Assembly: GCA_003194525.1 (NCBI GenBank)
Contig: NBIV01000589.1
Span: 1 to 32,813, forward strand
Source: Gracilariopsis chorda
Taxonomy: Eukaryota; Rhodophyta; Florideophyceae; Gracilariales; Gracilariaceae
DNA: 32,813 bases
Reading direction: 5' to 3'
The number at the start of each line of letters is the position of its first letter. The first letter of the stretch is position 1. A program made the translations under genes and the position numbers. The notes below the pieces were generated by a model that was given only the letters and a program-made list of their open reading frames with translations, ran no database searches and was not told the DNA's origin. Shown here piece after piece: positions 17,203 to 27,558 of the stretch.

Positions 17203-18827
17203 ATGGGTCGTGGGAAAGAGCGTTCCGTACTGGAAAGCATGCAGTTGGTGGGGTCGGTTGACGTTCCGGTGGAGGTTTTGGCGGATGAAGCGGTTTTAAG
17301 TGAATTTAAAGGCTTCACAACGGATAACGCAAAGAATCGGGTTTGGAAGGCGGCCTACGAAGGGTTGGTGGGGGGTTCGGGTTTGGGATGGCCATTAGCG
17401 CGTTTTCGGCGGAAGAGTACTTACAAATCGAACAGCATTTGCGATATAACAAAAGGCTGGGGGATGTGCAGAGCTTTCTCGGCGCCGAGCAATGCCCAGT
17501 GGCGCTGCGGCATAACTATGTAGGCCAGTTGGGGGTAGCGAGGTTAACGCGGCTGGCGAAGAGGAGGGCGACCAGGGGTGAACGATGCAAGCTACTGGAC
17601 TCGATGATGGTCGCACAGCAGTACGTGATTCTGAAGGTTCTGGAGCGGGCGCTGGTGGTAGGCGTGCATGGAGCGAATACCGATCGGAACCCGAGATTCT
17701 ACAATGTGCCGCTAGTGTCGAGTGTGTATTGTCAGTTCTGTGTGGAAGTTCCGATTGTGACAGGAATGGTGGATTTCATTCGGGTGTTGAACGAGCGGAT
17801 GGACGAAGTGACCATCGAGGGCTCTCGCAGTGTAATTTGCTTGAGGGCGAGCACGGTGAGTGGAAGTGGATGTAAAGCTTGGGATGGATGGAAGAGCAAC
17901 AGTGCGCAAGCGGGCAGGTGGGTGGAGTATGGCGAGTACATCGTTTTGACCTTGTTTCCAAGCCAGGTGGTAGACAGTGAAGGCAATTCTAAGGGCAGCA
18001 CAAGCATCAAGCTTGCCAACAACGCAGCCCCAACCACGACAACAACCGGCGAAGGCGTTATGGAAGAAGCGGGTGTGCACGTAACTGTTACGGAGGAGAT
18101 TGTCCGTCGCTACAGCGCAGAGGCTGAAAATAGCGGCTTGTATTTTGAGTACGTTGCTCCACTGAATCCGCTGGACAAGGGGTGTGTGAAGACGTACTAC
18201 ATGGAGGTGGGCACTAGCATTGTGGTTCCAAGCACGTATGCAATTCGGATTGGTAGCCATGCGACGCGGGCGGTTCGGAAGTTTGGGTACATTGTGCGCG
18301 CAGAGCGGCTGAACAAGCGGAAGAAGGGGCAGGTGGTTTTCTACAAGAGAGACGGTGGTGTTGTACGAGCTGACCGGCTGTTTGAGTATGGGTGTGAGAG
18401 CGACTTTGTGAGGGAGGGGTACGCAAGCAACAGCCACAAGGCTACGTTTAGAGGGTTTTTAGGGGAAATCGAAGAGGATGAGAGGTTTATAGTGGGCACG
18501 ATCCCGAGCGTGCTAAACATGCAGCTGAATACACCATTACGTAGCAAGCTTGTGGAGCCTTTATATGACGTACTGCCCGGGGTGGGCTCGATGGTGGGAG
18601 TGTACCGGGCGAACCCAGTGTTGTTGCTTGAGAGTAGCACGCGGCGCCAAACGCGTGGGGGAACGCGAGGTGAATGGGATGATGAAGGACTAAGGAAGAT
18701 GGGTGTTAAAGAGGAGCAGGGATGGTTGGAGGAGGACGTGCCATATCACTATTTTAAGTCACTCAGGGGGAAGGCGCTACGTTTTCCTTTCAACATTGCA
18801 GACATACGTGAGGAAGAGATCAGGTAG
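17203..18827 (+). CDS. Unrecognised protein X, module A copy (one frameshift)
   Basis: ATG at 17203 (MGRGKERSV…) is the best start. The first 58 codons are followed by a one-base shift in a G6 run (17370-17375), after which the frame is open to TAG at 18825-18827. The same protein on module B (24246-25902, minus) proves the join, because KAAYEGL… followed by GFGFG matches KAAFRALQEGFGFG there. Shared blocks are VTVTEEIVRR, GTSIVVPSTYAIRIG, GTIPSVLNMQLNT and VPYHYFKSL. I recognise no domain, signal peptide or membrane segment. It is a mixed alpha/beta-looking protein of about 550 residues, diverged from but collinear with its homologue. Its conserved position next to the ParB-like gene suggests a shared task. 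Confidence 0.7.
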
Positions 18828-19181
18828 CAGTCGCGGATTGAATGTGGGGATGACAGAGGCGTTGCGCAGGAGGAGTTCGACGATGAGGAAGTTCAGGCCG
18901 GTGGAGAGGGCGTTGCGAGGGAAGTGGGCGAGGGCTTTTCCGCGGAATGCAATGATTGGAATGGTGGTTTTGGCGGCGGTGGTGGTGGTGGTGGTGGTGG
19001 TGGTGGTGGCGTAGCTGGAGATCAAAAGTTACGGGTTACGAGCTTTATAGCGTGTGGGACAAAGGGGGAGCAAAAGGATGCCGTGAACAACGTGCAGCAG
19101 CGAGGTGTGACCCATGCAAGTGCATTGAGAAGGTTGTCGTCTAGATCCCGCAGGGGAGCAAAGAGGAAACACACGGAATGA
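18828..19181 (+). CDS. C-terminal tail of protein X, module A, after an in-frame TAG
   Basis: The frame is identical to X and follows directly after TAG at 18825-18827. It is acidic at first (…AQEEFDDEEVQAGGE…), then has a GGN run encoding about 13 consecutive Gly (18967-19011), then a basic end (…RSRRGAKRKHTE, TGA at 19179-19181) that looks like a nuclear signal. The module B homologue continues past the same point with an acidic Ser/Asp/Glu tail and no stop, which supports this being part of X. Confidence 0.45.
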   Translation, partial: QSRIECGDDRGVAQEEFDDEEVQAGGEGVAREVGEGFSAECNDWNGGFGGGGGGGGGGGGGVAGDQKLRVTSFIACGTKGEQKDAVNNVQQRGVTHASALRRLSSRSRRGAKRKHTE

Positions 19182-19720
19182 GGTTTTCTGGGTTTTGTTG
19201 TTAACAAGAATGAAGGAAGTGTATGGTGTTTGTTATAACCATGAACGCGAAATTTGAATGCAAAATGGAGGAATCCCTCCTCCATTTGGTGCGCTGTTTA
19301 GAAATGGAGGAATTTTTGCTACATTGGCTATTTGGAGTTTTTTGTGGGTTTTCACGTCTATAGCTATAGAGACCAATGTTTTTTTGGATTAACGAATGGG
19401 GGATGGTTTCGTGGACATTAGGTTTTCAGGTTTTCAGGTTTTGTAGGATTATAGGATTCTATAGATATAGGAGGATTTCAGGATTTTCGAGGTTTTCAGG
19501 TTTTCTGTGGTTTTGCGCGGTTTTCAAAGGGTTTTCACTGGGGTTTCAGGATTGCGAAGGTTTTGCGATGGGGTTATATTGATAGAGTGGTTTCACGATG
19601 GTTTTACGGTGGGGTTTCAGTTTACGGGTGGTTTCACGTGGGTAACAGTATGGTTTCCACCCACGGCAACCGGCCGCTGCCAACCTGCACGAGCCACCCG
19701 CCCAGGCTTGTCCCGTGGCG

Positions 19721-19802
19721 TGTGACACGTATTAGACACAAGTGACACGCATCACACGCACATGACACGCAGCACACGCAGTGACACGCAGCACACGTAC
19801 AC
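19721..19802 (+). repeat. Short tandem repeats of GACACGCA type
   Basis: Imperfect units of about 15-17 bp built on TGACACGCAGCACACGCA recur five or so times. Confidence 0.7.
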
Positions 19803-19887
19803 GATTGCAGCTGGCGCTTTACAACGCATTACACCGCCGCTAATTGCTTTAAGAAGAGCAAAGCTGGGGTGTTTTGCCAAGTGAAAA

Positions 19888-19942
19888 TCGCTGCGGTAGC
19901 ACAGCGGGTACTGGCCATGCCCACTGTGCTACCACAGCGATG
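19888..19942. repeat. Inverted repeat, 18-bp arms
   Basis: The arms at 19888-19905 (ATCGCTGCGGTAGCACAG) and 19925-19942 are complementary at 17 of 18 positions, with a 19-nt loop that itself contains TGGCCA. Confidence 0.8.
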
Positions 19943-20008
19943 ATCACGGGTTCGGTTCTCCACACACGCTCATTCCGCAGCATGCACTGGCCATGCACAC
20001 TGCGCAAT

Positions 20009-20027
20009 GTGTGTGTGTGTGTGTGTG
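20009..20027 (+). repeat. GT dinucleotide microsatellite
   Basis: About nine and a half GT units in a row. Confidence 0.85.
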
Positions 20028-20254
20028 CGGGGGCAATGTTTTTTTTTTCGGATCGCTTCTTTATGGGGTTTGTTTTAAGGAGGAACTTCTTTAATCAGGT
20101 ACATTACGAGTATATTGTTTTAATCTCTACCATTCTACCAAGAATGACGGAGCTGGTACAAGCTGGGTTTAGGAGTTTTAGAAGCATATTCATACTACGT
20201 TTACTGTTAGCGCATAATGCAGAGGTGTGTGTACGGTACCGGCAACTTTGCATT

Positions 20255-20347
20255 GTCTCGAAATGGGGGAACCATTCGCCCATCTCAACCCAGTAAGTGT
20301 TCCTCCGAGTGGGCAGAGATTGGGGAATGGTTCCCCCATTTCGAGAC
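20255..20347. repeat. Inverted repeat, 23-bp perfect arms, with GGGGGAACC core
   Basis: The arms are 20255-20277 and 20325-20347 (GTCTCGAAATGGGGG… facing …CCCCCATTTCGAGAC), perfect over 23 bp and partly extended inwards. The arm core GGGGGAACC is related to the palindromes at 26.8-27.5 kb. Confidence 0.85.
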
Positions 20348-20648
20348 GCCTTCCAATTAAGGCTATCACTAAAACGCGCATGTGACGAAGACCTCACTCT
20401 CGCGAGAGCCGTACGCCAGTGGAAAGAGCCGCATTCCACGTGCAGGTGCGTAATGCATTGACACAGTCACGGAAGCCGGAAGGTCGTTTTAATATTTGCT
20501 TTATACCCGCGTCTGCGAAAGACGTTCCGGTCACGCTGGAGGCTGTGATCGAGATTCCGATAGCAGAGCAATATAAGTACTACTCGTTTTGGTGTTGGGG
20601 TTTTGGTTTTGGGAAGTTTACAGGTGACGCCCGCGCAGAACCACAATG

Positions 20649-20717
20649 CGTAAAGTACAGTGCGCTGCCCTATATACTGACAGCGCACTATATACTGACA
20701 GCGCACTGTACATTACG
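20649..20717. repeat. Inverted repeat with 19-bp arms enclosing an 18-bp direct duplication
   Basis: Arms 20649-20667 and 20699-20717 match at 18 of 19 positions. Between and overlapping them, CTATATACTGACAGCGCA occurs twice in tandem (20670-20687 and 20688-20705). Confidence 0.8.
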
Positions 20718-21264
20718 TAACATCGCGCTGTTTGGAATTACACCGTCCATGTGGCACTTGCACCATCGTGTGCCGTAGACCACATAGTATGCGCTTGGCC
20801 ATACCTTCCCAACTGACGATGGGGGCTTAGCGGTCTTAAACTGAGCACTGTGGAGGGCAGAGGGGGTTTTAGTGGCTCCGAAGCATGGTTGCAATGCACT
20901 TTTTATGACCGCAGACTGTTCTGGTGGGTGGAAGGCCAAGGAGGGTGTCAGGTCACTGTAGGGCGTGTGTTTGAGTAACCTGTGTGTGTCTGTAGAGAAG
21001 ACAGTTGCGCGCGTCGTGTCTCTAATGCGTGACGCACGCCCGTTCAAAGATGTAACGACGCATCGGTGCTGTACCAAATGTCTTCTTTGATCCCAGACAT
21101 GAGAGGGGGGGTGCTTTAGCGTTGAAGCATTACTACAACCAGTTCTGAAGTGCACAGAGCTGTAGTGTTTCCGTTTCATCACCGCTATCCGAGTAGGTGC
21201 ATACGAAAACAACACACCCTCCCCAGTTTGTTCCGTATTCATCGCCGTCAGCTTGATACACAAC

Positions 21265-23900
21265 ATGAAGAGCGTTCTCTTCCATCACCTCGAATCCAAC
21301 GATTCCTCACGCCGTGGGCTCGCAAAACCAATCCGATCCGTTTACCGGAAGAAAGCTACATCTTCCGACACTGCCGCTGTGTCGCACGAACGACCACCGA
21401 CTGCAAAAGGCAGTACGAATAGCTCCTTTGCACCTCTCACCAAGCAGCCCCCACAGGGCCCGACAGCCGCTCAGGGTGTGACGAAAAAGCGAGGCGTTGC
21501 GACGCCGTTACACTCTCCCGTACGCCACCATCAAGCACTGCAGGGTGTTGCATGCAAAGCCCAGAGTACCTCCACACATGCCAAGAGGGGCAATGCTGTG
21601 CCAAAGGGCAACTCCCATCCGCAATCTGAAAGCCCAACCCACATCCTGATCCCGAGCCTGAAAGCCCGAAAGGCAAATGTTGCAAGTGCGAGGGCAGGTA
21701 CTTCAAGGAATGGAAGAAGCTCCACTCATACCGCAGAAGTGGTCACTAGAAAACCCGTAGTACCCGGTGGCGTCGTTGTTGAGAACGTCGAGGTGTTTTC
21801 GACGGAGGAGGGTGGAAAGCTGGTTTCGGAAGACGAACAGGAGGGGGAAGCTGTTGAGGATACTGGCATTGATGTTGTTCAGGTAGTTGCAAAGTCCCGA
21901 GAGGAAAGAAGTGGTTTAGACGACACGGAAGAAGTGGAGGATGTCGACGGAGTTGATAATGAGCCGGTTTTGGACGAAGAAGAACACGAGGAGGAGGGCA
22001 GTCAAGATGTTACAGCCAGAAGGGATGAGGGGGTTGAAGCAACACAGGTCGATCTTCGAGAGTTGTTGCAAAGACAGGAGCGCACCTTGAAGAATAGGAA
22101 CAACGAATTGTTCCGTGAAAGGGCTGACATCTTCCAAAGCCCACGTAAGGTAACGCTGCGGCACTGCTTAGCATACATTCAATTCAAGCCACGATGGGTG
22201 ACCATAGCAACACGCATGAAACTCCAGAGGGGTTGTGGAAGGGTTTGGTGGACCTTGCAGTAGCTCGCGACCCAGGCTTCTTTTCCAGTGACGACGCTCG
22301 TATGAAAAACTCGAATCGGTGTGTGGGAAAGGGTTCTGCGGCGTATTCCGGACTCAAAGTTAACCGGTACAACTGCCTCGACCTGAACGAAATCTATACG
22401 CTTCGATATCGCACAAAGGAGCTGATGAATATGGCATCCGGATCCAGTTTCAAGCTTTTGCAGTCGATTGTGGGCCAGTTCCTGCGGTGGTGTATTAGTT
22501 CCAAGCGATTGAGCCGCTATGATGGCTGGAAGGAAAGGGCACTTTTCAGACAATTGGCGAAAGAAGACCTTGTCCAAGTGTTTGTGAACCATTTCATTAC
22601 CACCTCCTCTTCCTCAACTGTGGCATCAAAGTGCAACGCCCTACATATTGTCACCAAGTATGCGACGCTTAAGTTCAATGACGATGCAACCCGTCTTCGA
22701 ATCGCAAGAGTGGCTTTGTATCTAACAACCACCTTCAATGCGGCAAAGTGCAAGTACAGGGAGGACGCCAGACAGAAGCAGGATGCCGATCGCCGTGTCA
22801 AAGAGCACCGCATCGTAACAGAGAGCCAGACCAAGAAGGGTGTTCGTTTGGCAAGGGCCGTTCTGGAAGACATCATTGACTCTTACGTTGAAAGAGCAGA
22901 GAAGAAGGGGCCCGAGTCCGCGGAGCGGATGTTGGCCAAGACGAGTGGACTTATCCAGAAGTGGTGCCTTAACTTTCTGGGCTTGCTGACTCTCAGCGGT
23001 GGTGGCCAGAGACCCCAAGCGTACGCACGTCTACAATGTCCCCCCCGAAAGGTTTTAGAGGCAGTGTACGGAGAGGATGAGCTTACCCAGGAAGTTGTCA
23101 ATGTGAAGACGTTCAGAGAGAAGACCGCTCGTGCTCTCGACATACCGGATGTTGCATTCCCAGTCATCGTGCTTCCATACATTACGTTTCACGTGGACGT
23201 GATAATGCCGATCCTCATCAACCGCCGGCACGTTAAGCCCTCTGCTGTTTTTCGGAAGAACGAGCCACTTCTTCTCCATACTCGAACCGGAGAGTACATG
23301 AATCCCAGCAATGTGAGTCACTCCATCCGTGCATTCATGCGCGGAGTAGACCCAAAGCTCACCAACGTCACGGCAATGACCCTGCGCGCAAGCTACGCAA
23401 CTTCCATGCTTCACAGCTACCGACAAGGAATGTTTAAGGACAGCAAGTTGTCGGAGGACGAGTTCTTGGGGTTAGTAGCGAAGCAGATGAACACGTCAGT
23501 TGAGCAGTTGCGAGGTACTTACATGGCTGCATACTCCAAGGACTTCACGCAGACGATGAAGCTCTTCACGAAGCACTTCAGCATTGTCATGAACGAAAAG
23601 AATGACGACAAAGATGGTTCTGTGGAAGAAGAGGACAGCGATGACCGTGTTAATGCTGGGGATGGTAGCGTGCGGTTCAGAGAATCAACTGCCGTGCTAA
23701 GCGTCAAACCTCCAAAGCGCTTGCTGGTGAGCGACAACGAGAGCGAAAGCGATGGGGAACTGCTATCGCCCAAGCGTAAGAAGAGGCGTAGATCCACCAA
23801 AGTCGTGGCATCGAGTAGCGTGGGGTCGTTTAGCAGTGGATTGGATGGGGGATCAGATCTGGAGAGGGTTTTCCCCGACGAAGAGGAGGAAGAAGACTGA
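21265..23900 (+). CDS. Tyrosine recombinase-like protein, two exons (intron 22145-22188)
   Basis: ATG at 21265. The N-terminal exon encodes about 290 residues of disordered, then acidic, then coiled-coil protein (…LRELLQRQERTLKNRNNELFRE…). A GTAAGG…TTCAAG intron of 44 nt (22145-22188) restores one frame with the second exon, giving roughly 860 residues. The C-terminal half resembles tyrosine recombinases: first Arg in GGGQRPQAYARL (codon 23010-23012), second Arg in TLRASYATSML (the site of the usual HxLRxxxAT box, although the His is not obvious), and a likely nucleophile Tyr in GTYMAAYSKD about 55 residues later. An acidic tail with KRKKRRR follows and ends at TGA. Such enzymes move Cryptons, DIRS and related elements by site-specific strand exchange. 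Confidence 0.65.
22145..22188 (+). other. Candidate 44-nt spliceosomal intron in the recombinase gene
   Basis: It starts GTAAGG and ends TTCAAG. Its length (44, remainder 2 on division by 3) is exactly what is needed to join the two overlapping frames, and no other GT-AG pair I tested there does so. The alternative is that the second frame starts independently at ATG 22194. Confidence 0.6.
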
Positions 23901-24245
23901 TTAGCACATCAGTAGAAAAGCCGGCGGGCTTCAAGTGACAAGACACCATACTGAGGAATCTGGGGCCTCAGTTTCGAAATGGTTGTTCTAGGTTAATGGG
24001 GTGTAGTACCGTACAAAGACTGAAGGGTTCTAAAGGAGAGATGTGATCGGTAGGGGGGGTCTATGCTGCAGGGGGTTTGCACTAAGTAGTTTTAGTTTTG
24101 GCTTACGCTGTACAGCATGGACAGGTGGAAGCGCTGGATGCATAGGTAGTATGATCTGCAACCAGGTAATTGAGGTCACATTAATCGAACCAGATACCCT
24201 CACTCTAATCATGTACCCCTGGTCGCCGATTAGAAGCACCAGTCT
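23901..24245. other. Tail-to-tail spacer between recombinase and X
   Basis: This is 345 bp with no gene. A 7-bp hairpin ACTGAGG/CCTCAGT at 23950-23972 lies 50 bp after the recombinase stop and may contribute to a 3' end. AGGGGTTTTTGG spans the stop codon of X on the opposite strand at 24248-24259. Confidence 0.4.
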
Positions 24246-25902
24246 TTAGGGGTTTTTGGAATAATCGCCATCACTAATCTCCTCCGATTCATCTTGATCT
24301 TCGCTCTCTGACTCCTCATCCGGTTCTTCCTCAGAATCCGTGTATGAGGATGAGTCACTGAGTTCTTCATCATCAGAGCTCGTGTTTCTAGTAGTTTCCA
24401 GTTCCCAGATTCTCTTCAGAGACAACGGAAATTCTAAACGGTTGCCTACTATGTACTCATAATAGTCATATGGTACGCTGTCTAGGACGTAGCCTACCAG
24501 TTCACGCCGTGAAACCGGGTGCAAGTCACCGGCCATGCCACTCGGGAGTTCGTTAACGGGTGACTGCGGCCCAAGGTCTACCACCGGAGTTCGTCGATAG
24601 GCCTCAGCGACACCTTCAGTTCCAAGCCTAATGTTATACAAAGAGTCGACGAGACTTTCTCTCTGCTCCGTGTTCAAAGGCACGTTCGCCACTGATGGAA
24701 TAGTGCCAAGAACTCCACAGGGGAGCTCCGTAATCTCCTCACCGTTCTGTTCCCACGTGATATACTCTGCAGCCTTATTGTACCCTTGCTCCAGAAAATC
24801 CGTAATGTTACCGTACTCATGAAGCTCTCGACGCAGATATGGTCTTGGCCGTTTCAAGAACACCCTTTTCTCCGAATTGGGCAGTATTCCACGAACGGCA
24901 TGGACGAAGAGAACGACCTCTTCTGTGCAGTGGGCTCCAAGTCGTACGGCACATGTACTAGGTAGTACTATGCTACTTCCGACTGTCAAGTAAAAAGTCT
25001 GTACCCTTTTATCTTCCATTCCAACGATAGCAGGAGCCACCCATTCGTAATACTTACCCTTGCACCCCTTTTCGCTGTATGACCACGTACGACTTCCTCA
25101 GTCACCGTTATGTAAATGCCAACCGGCTCGATCTTCTCCGCAACCAAACCACCTACCATGCTAGGTAGCAAAGTGTAAACGACGAACACGGCACCATTCT
25201 GCTTCCCGGAATGGCTTAGAACAGTATTATTCCAGCCATAGCTAGCGACTGGTTTTCCTTTCACAGGAAATTCTTCGTCCATAGAGTAGAGTGTACCTCG
25301 TTGAGAACACACGGACACATCTCTTAATGGGGCGTCAACGAACCGCAAGAAATCTTGCATTCCCGACAGGGGCGGGAGTTTCACGCAGTATCGGCAGATG
25401 CTAGAGGTGAGCAAGATAAGCTTCTCATTTGTTGCTGCTGGCGCTGACGAGGCGTCTACCTCGTGGCTATCCAAACCATCTTTCCCGCAAACCTTCGTCA
25501 AAACGTGTTGATGGGTGACAATCATCGACTCGAGCAGGTCGCAACTGTGCATTCCTACGCCACCCTTAACCGGTATAGCTGACCAACGGTCTGTAGTCCT
25601 TGATACGAATGCTCAACACTCAAAGGGGTTGATAATGTAGATAGTGTGCATGGCGCGTCCCCAGGTCTGTAGTCCAGGTATCTGAGAATATTAGCGTAAT
25701 CACACACAGTCAGAAAATGTACGCGGAGCCCAAACCCGAAGCCCTCCTGGAGTGCTCGGAAAGCAGCCTTCATGATCATCATTCTGTAGTTGTCTTCCTC
25801 ATTCTTCCTGACGAACTTTCTCTGCACCAAAATCTCCACTGGTCTTCTGGGCGTTCCAATAAAGGCAGATAACCGTCCAGAGTCATCGAAAAGTTTAGGC
25901 AT
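24246..25902 (-). CDS. Unrecognised protein X, module B copy (two frameshifts)
   Basis: ATG at 25902 (MPKLFDDSG…). The product is collinear with 17203-18827: RPVEILVQRKF, KAAFRALQEGFGFG, a Cys-containing SICRYCVKLP block, ITVTEEVVRG, GSSIVLPSTCAVRLG, GTIPSVANVPLNT and VPYDYYEYI. It ends in an acidic Ser/Asp/Glu tail of about 60 residues. Two one-base shifts break it, near 25563-25567 and in the CCCCTTTT run at 25065-25072. At each, the frame resumes where the module A protein predicts. With the breaks closed the protein is about 550 residues. The function is unknown. It is divergent from the ParB-like gene, with a 2.1-kb spacer. Confidence 0.7.
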
Positions 25903-26821
25903 CTCTCTTCTCCTGCATTAGTTGAGACCCGGTGGGTATGAAATCTGTTGCACACGGCAATATTCGCTCTGAGGGATAGTACGCGCTTCGGCTTCCTGAT
26001 TCCTGATGAACGTAGGAGAGGTAGTAGAGCTATGTTAGTGCATTTTAGGTGCCTGGAGTGGGTTTTAGCTGCGGTTTTAGGCTTGCGCGAAGTGCGGCTT
26101 GGTGTTCGCGAATCAAGGGCAGAGATGTTTGTGTAGCTCTGCGAAGTTGGACGGGGGTCTGTCGAAGAAGGGTTTTGGTCTGTTAGGGGTTTTTGCGCAA
26201 TGCACGTCAGGTTCTTGGAATGGGCTGTGGGTTTTGGGTTTTTACCTGCAAAAATGGGGGATGCTTTCCCCCGTTCCTGCACGCCTAAGTGGTTGAGGTT
26301 CCCGGGTTGTCCAGCATTTTCGAGAAAACTGTGAGGGGTTGTGATTCTTTTTGGGTTTTTCTGATGTTTCTGGGGAACATTCTTTGTTCTGCGGTGTCTC
26401 CTTTTTCGCCAGTTCTAGTCACGCCAGGTTCACTTTGGCCCGTAGACTGGTTGTGCGGGCCACGTCACCGAAATACACGCACAATATGGCCTTACAGCAT
26501 GACTTGTCAGTGGAGGTTTTCAAGGGCCGTCGGTTGGGCTTTATATATACCAGACATGACGGTCACGGCGCTAGGTATCGTGTACCGTAACGCTCTCATC
26601 GAACAGTGCCCTGCTGGCCGTGTGATTACAAGGTTCTTTTTAGCGCCTGAAGATCAAGCGTGACATACGACACTCTGCGTGACTTTGTGGGTTGCTTACC
26701 GTTCAGTCTACGGACAAACGCCCAGATTACAATTTATTCTGGGTGTTTGTCCATACAGTGTGGACAGAGTGAGTGGTGAGCACTGTATGCTTATCTAGAG
26801 TGGTTCGTATGCGACGTAGTG

Positions 26822-27075
26822 TCGAAATCGGGAACCGTTCCCCCATTTTGGCACGCCAGCTGCACACGTCGAAGATGCACTGTAATGCATACGCCGTACA
26901 GTGCTCGTACGAATGTGAACTCTGTGCCAGGATGGGGGAACCGTTCCCCGATTCCTGCACGCCAGGTGTACAAGTCTCTGATGCCCTGTAACGCACACGT
27001 CGTACAGTGCTCGCATGCATTGGACTTTGTGCGAAAATAGGGGAACCGTTCCCCCATCCTGGCACACACGCAGTA
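26822..27075 (+). repeat. Three tandem ~105-bp units, each with a GGGGAACCGTTCCCC palindrome
   Basis: The palindromes at about 26829-26844, 26934-26949 and 27040-27055 are spaced 105-106 bp apart. Each is followed by similar text (GGCACGCC or CTGCACGCC…, then a GTACAGTGCTCG block). The units are diverged but recognisable. Confidence 0.8.
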
Positions 27076-27254
27076 CACGTATATGTCACGCACTCGCTGT
27101 GTACTATTTATGCGTATAGGAAGCGCACATAGTGTGGAGTGCTTACTACACACGCTGTGCACTGGGCACCGTTCCGTAAGACCGTTTAAGCTGGACGTTT
27201 TGGAAGCTTGCTTTGAAATTCTGTGAAGTGTATGGCAATAAGCCCATGAGAACC

Positions 27255-27281
27255 ATTTTGGGGGAACCGTTCCCCCAAAAT
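27255..27281. repeat. Perfect 27-nt palindrome
   Basis: The arm ATTTTGGGGGAAC is followed by one central C and then the exact complementary arm. It is the best-preserved member of the GGGGGAAC palindrome set, and a related one lies at 27511-27535. Confidence 0.9.
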
Positions 27282-27558
27282 GAGCGCCACAGCGTATGCA
27301 CAGATGTACACGTGTATTGTAGGGCATACACCAAGTAAAGAAGGGACCGTCATGCCCTCTGCGTGTTGTACACGGTGCACCGTTACGGACACGCTGTGTG
27401 CTGTTTGGGGGTCTCGTTTCAAAATCGTTCCGTGCGTGTCATGAGGTTTTTTAACGAAGGGACTTGTTCAGCCTACTTAGACGACGCCCGTGACATATGC
27501 TCTTGTGCTGTTTTGGGGGAAGCGTTCCCCCAGAATACCAAACCGTAAGCTTCTCACA

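Larger units (their letters stand above)
19182..21264. other. Repeat-rich intergenic region
   Basis: No supported gene. It contains a 10-bp-stem hairpin at 19263-19287 (AAATGGAGGA/TCCTCCATTT) that may mark the X transcript end, and a G/T-skewed stretch at about 19370-19660 with recurring GGTTTTCAGG. It also holds tandem GACACGCA-type repeats at 19721-19802, inverted repeats at 19888-19942, 20255-20347 and 20649-20717, and a GT microsatellite at about 20009-20027. A minus-strand ORF of 192 codons (20688-21266) begins exactly where the recombinase gene starts on the other strand. I regard it as unproven. Confidence 0.6.

Noticed and set aside
17712..18437. Minus-strand ORF of 241 codons within gene X
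   Set aside because: It is the shadow of X. The plus frame has a homologue at 24246-25902 and the minus frame does not.
20688..21266. Minus-strand ORF of 192 codons divergent from the recombinase
   Set aside because: No recognisable domain and no homologue in the window, and its ATG overlaps the recombinase ATG. It is probably chance, although it could be a small gene.
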